Below, piece by piece: positions 1 to 12,000 of a DNA stretch of 64,000 bases; within the stretch, counting starts at the first letter, position 1, and each line of letters opens with the position of its first letter. A model generated the notes under the pieces. The model saw only the letters and a program-made list of their open reading frames with translations. It did not search any database and was not told the origin of the DNA. This DNA is from Cydia pomonella (taxonomy: Eukaryota > Arthropoda > Insecta > Lepidoptera > Tortricidae). The position numbers were made by a program, and so were the translations under genes. The stretch is taken from positions 6,820,001-6,884,000 of the forward strand of contig NC_084726.1 of the NCBI RefSeq assembly GCF_033807575.1. The letters run 5' to 3'.

Positions 1-3000
1 GCTGTGGATTCAGAGGACCAGCCTGATTCATCAAAGATATACAAGAGATACGAGTTACAACAATTTCCCTCGCTGTACTGTATATTATACACACAATGAT
101 CCGAAGGGCTTTCGAGGTGGATAACTTGGATTTGTCATTACTATTTCATCGCTACCAATATGTATAAAAAACAGAACTATCCCATTTGATGTAAGGCAAC
201 ACCTCTTTTTAGGGTTCCGTACCCAAATGGCAAAAAACGGAACCCTTATAGATTCGTCATGTCCGTCTGTCTGTCCGATTCTGTCACAGCCACTTTTTTC
301 CGAAACTATAAAAGCTATAATGTTCAAACTTGGTAAGTAGATGTATTCTATGAACCGCATTATGATGTTTACACAAAAATAGAAAAAAAACAATAAATTT
401 TGGGGGTTCCCCATACTTAGAACTGAAACTCAAAAAATCTTTTTTCATCAAACCCATACGTGTGGGGTATTTATGGATAGGTCTTCAAAAATCATATTTA
501 GGTTTCTAATATAATTTTTTTCTAAACTGAATAGTTTGCGCGAGAGACACTTCCAAAGTGAAAAAATGTGTGTTTTTTACCTTTTACCATTACCATGCAA
601 ACTTCCACCGAAAATTGGTTTGAACCAGATCTAGTAAGTAGTTTTTTTTAATACGTCATAAATGGTACGGAACCCTTCATGGGCGAGTCCGACTCGCACT
701 TGGCCGCTTTTTATTTGGTATCATTTCCATGTATTATAGTAACTCTGCAGCAGTTGTTTCGCACAGGTCAGGTAAATATTTTACAGTACATATGGTGCTA
801 CTTTCCCGCACGCGTGCTGGAATAAGCACTTTCCGTGCATATATCGAAACTTTAAAGAGCCACATTTCGTTTGATATTTTACAGTTAGTATTTTCCTTGC
901 GTTGGTTGCACTTTGCCTCCTTGTAAAACAAATAATTATTGTGTTTCGCTCGGAAGTAAAGTTGTTTTCTTTACTTACAGTCTCGTGCTCGTAAGCTAAA
1001 ATATCCATAGAGTGGGAAAATCATTATCTACCCGGTGGTCCAAATCCAAATATAGAAAGTACCCACACAGAAGTGATGAAATAGTACTTTACGATACAAG
1101 TGCGAAAAATAGGAAATTCGAAACGAGTGGCGATAAATTAAAACACGACCGAAGGGAGTGTTTTAAATCGACACGAGTTGCGAATTACCTATTCGCACAT
1201 GTATCGTACAACGTTTTACAGTACATATGGCTCTTTAAATGTTCGACACAGTAACGTAATATGCTACTTCTCGCACTAGTGCTATAAAGTAGCCCCATAT
1301 GTACTGTAAAATATTTTTAATGGAGAAAATCTGATTGTTCCGTGAGCTCTAAGTTTATAGGGGTACTTTTTATCAATGCATCAATTGTGTCGTTCTTAAG
1401 AAAAATGTACCACATTGATACGAGCAAATTTCGATCTTATGGAAAGCGAAAAATGCCTACCTAAATGAATACCTTTTGCTTGAGAACGTCACAATTAGTA
1501 ATCTGTACTAATAATGTATTTCAGTACCTTCCCGTCGTCTCCGAGTCGAAGGCACGAGCCGAAATCAGCGAGTCTGATGTGGCCGCTCGCGTCCAACAAG
1601 ACATTGTCCGGCTTGATGTCTCTGCAATTAACAACAGATTAGGGCTTGTGCACAAATCACACGAGGTTCGATAGGGGGGGGGGTTCACGAAAAAATCACG
1701 ACAGATCAAGTTGGGGGACTCGGGGGCATAAGGAGACCTCACGTGTATTTTTCTATAGTGAACGAAACTAAGAAAAAATATCTAGACATACTTTTTCTGG
1801 GGAGGGTGTGGGGGAGGGGGAGTTAGCCAAGAACCTCACCAAATATCACCAAGGGGTGGGGGGGTCAAAAAGTAGCCGTATAAACCTCGCGTGATTTGTG
1901 CACAAGCCCTTATAAGAGTCTCCCCAGATATGTCGCGCAATCGGCAAAAGCCTATAGAAAAAATAAAGCTTTTTTTCGATCGGCTTTTGCCGATTGCGCG
2001 TCGATATATCTGGGGAGACCCTAAAACTGCGTTTCCACCAGAGATGAGTGAGACGCGTAGCGAGAGATGTTCGACACATGACACATTCGCTACGAACGTT
2101 TTCGTAGCGCTACGCTCGTAGCCGATGCAATCGTTTTCCCGCTTAGAGGAAAGCGACTACGAACAGAGAACCCGCCGAGTGGGTTCCCGGTACTCAATGT
2201 GTTAAGAACCAAAAGAATCAACACACGCTGAGCGAAGAAAATAAATGAAGTGATTCTATTAGACTGCGACCCAGGAACAGATTTCCATGACCAATCGCCT
2301 CCTGGGCGATTACTCGTATAGTGGTTAACGGCTATGATGAAACCTCATCGACGTCAGCTGCCGTTGGGGGGTTGAGGAATGGCAGGCACCAAAACACGTA
2401 AATAAATTTAAAAAAATTAGTCATCGCCGCCAGTTTGATATTTTCTTATTTAATGCATGTTAATTATAAGATGTAATATTTTGAATAGTTGTGTCCCGCC
2501 AAGTTTTTTGCCGGTCCATATCGGGATACCCCCCTCCAATTGAGGGGGGATTTAAATCTTCTCGGGTCAGGTGTGTAGGGTTAGAGCCGGTGTAGCTTTA
2601 TTTGATGTTCATAAGCGCATTGTAATATGCCTACTTGAATAATAAACTATCTTTGTCAGACGATAGTTTAGATGCTATTGTGAATTAAAAAAATCGTTAG
2701 CCGGTTGTATCGCGGTGGGAAGACCGTCAGCTGGTCGCATAGAAATGTAAAAAATAAGCTCAGCGTGTACTATCAATAGGCGATGACTGACAAAAAAAAT
2801 CTTCCATACATACTTTATTTAAAAAAAAAAAAACAGATTACCTGTGCACGTATCTGAGTTCATGAACGCTCTGGACAGCGAGCACCATCTCCGCGATGTA
2901 GAAGCGGGCCATGTCCTCGGGGAGGCGGTCTTCAAACTTGGACAGCAGCGTCAGCAGGTCGCCGCCGCAGTAGTAGTCCATTACCAGGTACTGCAAAATA

Positions 3001-6000
3001 CGGTCCACGTTCAGAAATTATCAATTGAAGACTGGCTGCGAACGTCATAAATTCCCTTAGAAATGGTAAGAAAGAGCTATGGGCATTGTAAATGTCATCT
3101 CGCTTTGTGTGGTAGGGCACAGCACAGCGGATGTCATTCCAGATCTAGAGCAGAGCCCCTGGGGAAGTACCTCCAACTTACAGAAAACCGCAGCCAAATA
3201 ACACTAGACCTTACTTATAGCGTTGTGTTCCTGCCGGTGAGTAAGGTTGCCAGAGCTCACCAAGGGTGCGGAGTGTTAGGGTCGGCAACGCGCATGTAAC
3301 TCCTCTGGAGGCTACGGAGACTGCTTACCATCAGGCGGGCCGTATGCTTGTTTGCCACCGACGTATTAAAAAAAAATCGCCTTATGGGGCCAATGACCTT
3401 CGATCTGAATCTCTTAGTTTACTAATATTTTTTGTGGCTTTAAGCAATATAGTATCCCATATTTCCTTCAAAGTTCATTGTCTTCGAGATACTTGGAATC
3501 AAAATTGCGAGAAATACGAGGAATACGAGGTTATAAGCAGAGACCGGAATTATTGTGGTATTTTTGAACTGTCATAGGGAGTTCTCATTTATCGACTACA
3601 ACAACACAATACAATACAATGTAGAACACAAAATATTAAAAAGTTATAAGTTCATGGATATTTATAGAAAAAGATAATTACGTATTCCTCTTATAAAGAA
3701 ACTAATGGAATATGTTTTAGCACTAAAACTGACTTTGAACATGAAATTGAAAAAAAAAAATGATTAGGCGGGTCCACACAGAACGAGCGAGCGAGCAGTT
3801 TTCCTCGCCCGAGTGCGCCGCTTTGGCCGAGGCACGTCTACACTGGCCGGTTTGTGCGTGAGGAAATTGCCTCGCGCGTATGCTCGCTCTGTGTAGACCC
3901 GGCTAATTACATTGTTTTTATTGCACATCTCTATTTCGCATTTTCAACTACTCAAAAGTTATCCGGAAGACATCGCTCTTTGGCGATAAAAACGCTTGTT
4001 ATTCACCTCTACATCTTTTTTAATATGGTGTATTTTACAGTGCATCGATATACGTATATCGAAAGTCGATAAATGAGAAGTTCCTAAAGACAATTCAATC
4101 TACCACGAGAATTCCAGCCTGTTATGATACGCCACTCACCAAATTGTGTTCGTCCTGGAAGGCGTAATGAAGGTTGGTGATCCACCGTCGGTCGCCGTAC
4201 ACGAGCACATCGCGTTCCTCTTGAAAACATGCCGTCTCCGCGCGCTGTTAACAAAATAATTGTGGTATAAACTTAATACATACATAGATCTAGATACATA
4301 AGCGTTCGTAGCCTAGCAGTAAGAGCGTGCGACTTTCAATCCGGAGGTAGCGGGTTCAAACCCCGGCTCGCACCAATGAGTTTTTCAGAACTTATGTATG
4401 ATCTATCATTTGATATTTATCAGTCGTTTTTCGGTAAAGGGAAACATCGGACTAATCCCAATAAGGCTTAGTTTCCCCTCTGGGCTGGAAGGTCAGATGG
4501 CAGTCGCTTTTATAAAAACTAGTGCCTACGCTAATTCTTGGGATTAATTACCAAGCGGACCCAGGGTCCCATAAGCCGTGGCAATAAGCCGGGACAAACG
4601 CTAGGATGAAGAGAAGAGATAATCTTAATACATATAAATCATATATCAGGGGTTACCAAATGGCGGAGCGCTGACCTATTTTATGCGGACCTTAAATAAA
4701 CAGTAACTTGTATTACTCAGTACGTAATTCAATAAAATGAATCCCTTTGTCTTTGCTGCCGTTAATTCGACACCAGAAGGGCAAAGTAACGTGCAAGAAA
4801 GAGATGTGGTTCACGGAGTACGAATTCGGTTACTAACTCAAGTAGAAACGAAGCGCGATGGTTATTTTACTTAAAAAAATCGGCACCCTGAAGTAACTAA
4901 TTTTATTTATTCACCAACTGACATTTACAGTTAAACCAGACATGCAAGTTATGGGTTACATACATACTTAAAACTTAGACTAAGCTTATCACTAGATTTA
5001 ATTAATATTAATAGTTGTGGGTGTAGATATTGACACTAGGTAGCGGGCTGCTGTGGCTAGGAATCTCGGTTCTGTTTGTGAGAATATGTCAAGAGTGGGA
5101 TCATGGAAAACAATATTATTAATTGCTGATCTCTGTTATACATAATCGTGGCAGTCCCATCTCATACACAAATCGACATACGACGACACGCAAATAGTGT
5201 ACAAAAGGGACCCCATTACAAATTAGCATTTCATATAGACAACAAATTTAAAACTGTAGTACATTTTAATTTCTGTAGCATTTAGGATACTAATCACGTA
5301 TTATTTCCGAAATTTGCCAGCTCGATTTGCGTCACGCATTTTTAGGGTTCCATACCCAAAGGGTAAAACGGGACCCTATTACTAAGACTCCGCTGTCCGT
5401 CCATCCGTCTGTCCATCTGTCACCAGGCTGTATCTCATAAACCGTGATAGTTAGACAGTTGAAATGTTCACAGATGATGTATTTCTGTTGCCACTATAAC
5501 AACAAATACTAAAAAGTATGAAAAGTGAAAACCTCGGTGGGCGAGTCCTGCCAGCACTTGTCCAGTTTTTTTATCATAGAGAAGCCATCTTAGTCATAAT
5601 AATCTGCGACCCAGTACGCTCAAAAAGGCTTGATTATGAGTTGTAGTACGAACTTACCTTAAGCATCTCCCATTTGTTAAGTATCTTCATGGCATAGACC
5701 CGTTCACCCGTCGTAGTTGAAACAGTTCCACCGGGCACTGTGTTGGCGCCTGCATCTGTGCCCTGCAAATTCAAAACAGAGCTTTATTACCAATGGAATA
5801 GATTTGTTTTTCGCCTTCACCTTGTTATCTTACCTCGATAATAAAGTAGAAATAAATACCTTTTAATCATACCAAAGAGAATTTGAAATAGAGGTGTATT
5901 GTTATAGAAAACTTTGTAGCCACGTAAATTTACTGCCATCTTTCGACACATTAATAAAACTTTTAGAGCGCCATTTGACTTTGATCCTTATTCTTTCACT

Positions 6001-9000
6001 GATATGTGTTCAATTTGTTAAATATCAAAAAGTGGCGCCATCTTACCGGGCACTACCTAAGGGTATCGCTCGAAACGATGCTGCTATACATTTGGCCTGT
6101 GATCTGACAGCGCCACTTTTTGATATTTAACAAATTTAACACATATCAGTAAAAGAATAAGGATCAAAGTCTAATGGCGTTCTAAAAGATTTAATTATGT
6201 ATGGAAAGATGGCAGAAAATTTACGTGGCTACAAAGTTTTCTTTGACAATACACCTCTATTTAAAATTCTACTTAATCATACTAAAATGTTTTAGCACCT
6301 ATGGCAGAGCAGCTTCATCTTAAACATTCTAGAAGGTACAATCGACCTCTGCATCAAGAACATATCACTACATACCTACAGAGTAAGACTGGCGTAGAAA
6401 AGGAAACGCTCGGAATTACTCGACTGACAACAACTCTTAATTTTTAACCCAATTAATTCTTAGATAAAGAATCTGTTTTACTATATATACAAGGAATTCT
6501 AACAGCCATAAAAGATACTCGCAAACAAAATTCAAGAATGCAAATAGAATTCAAGAATGAAATAATTTGCGGCTATTTTTTTTCGTCAATGCGCAAACGT
6601 TATATTTATATCAGATCGGCCAAGAGATTCAAAACTCAGTTCTAAATTTAAAACTTCAAGGTCGTTTCTCAACTTTCAGTTAAGACCCGTAGGAGTTAAG
6701 AAGTTCAGTAATAAGGATAATGTATACCTGCATAAACGACGCCCTGACGACGCACACCTCTCCGAAGGCGCCTCGCCCGATCACCTTCACCAGCTCGAAG
6801 TCATCGCGCGACAGTCGCAGCCGTTTGAGGGCTGTTGCTACTGGCTTCACTGTACATGACAAAACAAGGAAAGGCTTATAAATAGGGATTGCAATCCGGT
6901 CCGGCGGATCCGGTAATCCGGCCGGATCCGGCACTTTTCAAGAGCTACCGGATCCGAACCGGATCCGGTAAAATAAAAAAACGCTTAAATACAGCACGCG
7001 CTGTGCATTTTAGATGAGGAAAAGGCGACGGGTGAGAAGTATGAAGTTAAACAGAACAAAAAACGAATGAAAAGTTTGAATTTAGTAAGATATTTTTATA
7101 TATTTATTATGACGATAAATGGGAACAGAAGAGGATTTCTTCTTCTTTCGTGTTGGTGGCACGATATGACGATTACATAAATACTGTAATAGAAGGAAAA
7201 ATTAAAGGATGCAGATGCCATGGAAGGCATTTGTAATTTATGCTAAAGAGAAAGTTAATGTTGTGTCATACATAATGTTGTGATAGGAGATTTATAATAG
7301 TAAACAAATGAGCAGGATTAAGTCGGCCGTACTCTACTACTCATCAATATGTGTGAATGAATATATGATATATTTAGTTTACTCCGATTATATATATAAT
7401 TAAGATAAAATATTGATTCTTTACAATCTCATTCAATCTTATGCAATTTCCTTTATCTCCTGGTACATGCTACTCTACGTGTAGCCAATCCAAGTAACTT
7501 TTCTTAGGGAGTCCCTTTCCGCGATGGTTTTCAATCCTACACTCTATTATTTTTCGCATGAGATCGTCGTGTCGTGTTTTGTTCCCTATAATTTGACCAA
7601 TATACTTTCCTGTAAATTAAAAAAAAAAGATTTTTTTTTTAACATAGAGTCTGCTACATTCTCGGACAAATAATTAAAGCAAGATGATACTGGAGCACAT
7701 TTAATATCATTTTGGTTAAAAGTAAAATATCTTCTTTTCTTACTAGAATGGATGTCAACGTTACAAAGAATTCAACCAAAGAACAGTAACAAAAACATGT
7801 CCTAACAAAGAGTTCCAATTCCACCCCACATCCCATCATCGGGCTTGGAAACTAATCAAATTGAGCACTTCTGAATGGTTAAATATACCTAATAAATGAC
7901 CGATTTTATATTTTGTTATTATTAACGGATATAGACATTGTAACACTTTTTAGTCTTTTTACTACCAAGTTCTATTTTATTGTTAAGAAGTTATTTATTA
8001 ACTTCAAATTATAGATTTAGGAATACGTATTACGCAAAAAACTAGAAAAATATGTCATTTAATTATCTTTAATATCCCTATACCAAACCGGATCCGGTCC
8101 GGCCGGATCCGACCGGATTATGGCCACAATCCGGCCGGATCCGGCCGGATTGAAAATCAATCCGGTTTGCAATCCCTACTTATAAATAATAGGCCAGGAA
8201 ACGTATGCTCAAAAAAAAGTTACTTAGTCACCTGCAATAATTTACAGGGTGAATATATAGGTCATACTGAACAACTTACAATGAGACCAACCCCAAAATC
8301 GCAAAAAAAATTGGATGTTTCATACATTTTGGTTGTCTGACCTTGACATTTTCTATGGGAGAGTAATTTGGGGGTGGTCCCTTTGTAAAAGTTGTTCTGT
8401 ATGACCTATATTTTCAGACTAAATAAACAACCTGTTTAACACTTACCGTGTTGTATGAAGTCCGCTACAGCCTTCTCTCTTCTCAGACTGCTGCCGCAGC
8501 ATTCGTCGTACAACACGAGTAAAACGTCGAGGAGCGTCTCCACACTGAGGCCCGCGTGGCCTTGGAGACGCCGCGCGAGGAACAATGTCTCGATCTGCTT
8601 GAGACGCTTGATGCCCAGGACTGAAATGTGATGAATAAATTGACAATGATTAGTCCTAAACTGATATAGATGTCATATACTAATGAAAAAGTCACCAATG
8701 CCGGCATTGAAGCGTCTTCAGCTTACGCGGCTGACGCCCTAACCACTAGACCTCCCGGCCACGGCAGTGGCGGTACCCGCCCCAAATTCTCGGGTATATG
8801 CATCTTTGAAAGCCTATTAGGCGCCTTTGACCAACCTTTTCGCCGCCACGTCAATTAAGTAATACAGTGCCATCACGTATAAAAATTGCACGTATAAAAA
8901 CCTGACCAAAACCACGACTTGATATAAAGTTGTGGAGAGTGGGGCACGAAAAGTACTGACTTTTTATCAAGTCAATGGTGGCGAAAAGGTTAAAAAGCGA

Positions 9001-12000
9001 GTAGTACGTGGTTGCACCGCCTATACGAATCCTTTACGAGATTATGATGAGTCCTGTTAGAATCAGCTATAGGGTGGTATAGCTCTTCTTTTTTTGGTTT
9101 CTCTTCTATCAAAGGTTAGACAAAATCGTGGTTATCCTTTTTTGCTGTTTTTATTTTATTTATAAATTGCAACTCCCTCAACCAAAACTACAAATGTGTA
9201 GAAATAGTCCACATTACAAATGTATTATAATAACTAATAAAATTCCAGACTCGATTACGCAAGAACCTCAAAATGCGATCTTCAAAATAAACTAGAAAAA
9301 TTATTACTAGGTAGATAAATGCTATTATTTAGTAAATGACTTTCTTGATGATCATTTATAATTGCTATTTTATTTTTAATGATTAATGTACTGACTATTT
9401 ATTTATCAAATGTGTAACATGCAATTTCATATAATTGTAACATATTTTAATGTATTAATAATTAAAAATTTGTGGATTTGTAAGTTCGCATGATGATAGT
9501 GATAAATAATTTTATTTTATAATGAATAGTTTGGATTTGTAAGGATTTAAGTATATTGTTGTATGTCCTCACAGGGCGTCATGGACTGACTAAATCGTAT
9601 TGCAACAGCTTAATAATGTATGTACATGAATATACAATTAATAAATGAAATGAAATTTTCTTACAGAATAATCCAAGAGTGCACTGAACCAGTCGCAAAT
9701 CTGTTTTAAATCTTAATTTTTTCCTTAAAGAGCCGTAAGATTTCGTACTTGGGACCCGGAACTTTATAAGAAAAAACAAATGGCTCTGAAAGCTGTACTC
9801 CGTCATTTTAAAAGTTTTCAATGAACGAATCGACAAAATCATCCATATAATTATCGAACGTGCTCACAAAAAGTGATGAAAATTTAGGAGAACACACTGA
9901 AACAGAGACCTACGCTTTCGCTCAGTCAATTACTAATCTAATCTAATGAATTTTCACAATTACTCTGTTCCGTTTCCGTATCTACCCGAATAAAAAAAAA
10001 CAGTTCCAAGAAAGAATACACAACCGATAAAATTCATTAAAATATATAGGGTATAGGCCTCCTCCAAGGATTTCCAGAGCTCTCTGTCTGAAGCCGTCGT
10101 GATTCAGTTTGGGCCAGCGACTGCCGTTAGGTCATCTGACCAGCGCGTGCGTGGCTTGCCTCTGCCGCCCTTTCCCGTGGGTCCAGGCCACAGCGACCTT
10201 CTTTTGTCTAACGACCATCCTGCATTCTTGCCAGATGGGCTGCCCATCTCCATTCGACCCGAATTGCATTACATGTTTTATTACTAGTATGGTTGTGTCA
10301 GTCAAATCAATATTGCATAATTGGGTGGCGTCAACGAATTCAGGTCAAGCCTTGAACCAATAGGTAGCAGTGTTGATGTTGACACAGTTAGTTGAGGATT
10401 TTAAACCTTATTTCTACAAAAATAAGGTCTACACATCGTCAGTTAATTTTTGCTGTTATAGTATAGCTTTAATTTCCTACTTGTGTTGCAACAATGAGGA
10501 AGCATCCTTAACAAACTATAAATACAATACATCTGTGGTATTAACTATGATCACATAAAATACCTTTATTATATGTATAAATAAATATATTTTTTTCCTC
10601 TGGGTTGGAAGGTTAGATGGCAATCGCTTTCGTAAAAACTAGTGCCTGTACCAATGCTTAGGATTAGGTTGCCGAACAGACCCCATACCAGTGGTTCCTA
10701 ACCTTTTCAGTCCTGTCACCCCTAAGACTAACTAGGGATCCTGATTTTACCCCTCCTTCCAATAATCATCAATAGTCTTTCTTATAGGTATAATCTTTGT
10801 TATTTTTAATTAAGCTTATTACCCCCGTCAAATACCAGTTTTACCCCCATGGGGGTAATTACCCCCAGGTTAGGAACCGCTGCCCTAGACATCCCAACTG
10901 AGCAGTAGCATAATGCCAGGATAATGTTAAAACTAATTGCGCAATTCATGGGATTAACCATCGCTATTTTTTTTATACTACGTCGGTAGCAAACAATCAT
11001 ACGGCCCGCCTGGGAGGTTATCGCATTTTCAAAACTATCACAAAGCACTTTATTTAAAACACCCATCATTAAGATCCCTGTCTAACATACTTGTTATGCA
11101 TGAATATTGAATATTCAAGCTTATCCCCAAATCCATACAGGTGTCATTTAGAAACAATGGACAGGAAGCATTCGAATGATTGTAAAGGATATCCCCCTCC
11201 ATATGTGAACAATACCTAAATGGTTCTGCAGCATAATAAACATGGCCAGGACAAGACTATACTATACTCAGGGTACAGTACAGACTATACATACTATACT
11301 TTAAACGGAAACTTCCATATAATGCGACATGTTTTGATTGGTCTTGGGTGTAGGTATGCATCTTAGATTTTTATTAATTAGATTGCAGTTCACACTACAA
11401 GCATGATGTAGCTTGGCTCTGGCTCGGTGTAGGTAAGTAAGGAATTATATTATTGTTATTATTATTTAACGAGCAGGCAGGCAGTTATGACAACTGATAT
11501 AACCTGTATCCAGTAACCATAAAGACAATTATCATGAACGAGTAGTAGATGCAATATGCTTGTCTAATTTATTTTTTAAATGATGGTACACATTTTGTGC
11601 TGAAACCACGTCTTCTGGGAGTTTATCAGTGTTTGTTTATATGTCAGCTATCACATCGATTGAGTTGCAGGTTGCAGGCCTTACGCATTACGTTGCGATA
11701 GTTGTTAATTCCTATTAAGGTAATTACTTACTTAGGAAATACGTGAGGTACATACTAATTATTTATATTATTACGCAATGATCATGTTGGCAACAGTAAT
11801 GTAAGAATTGACATATATCTAAGGCCGGGCTTTACGGGCAATAAGAATAGGGCCAGTACAGCGGTGTCACGCACACGAATTCGAGCCAATCGTGCAGTCT
11901 AATGCCAAAACGCGATTGGTTGATGAGTTCGCATCACGCGCGAAATTGAACGCAACTAGTTACACTGCACGATTGGCTCGAATTCGTGAGTGACTCCACT

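Noticed and set aside
4303..4377. A functional tRNA gene
   Set aside because: It has A- and B-box-like segments but continues into a SINE body that recurs elsewhere in the window.
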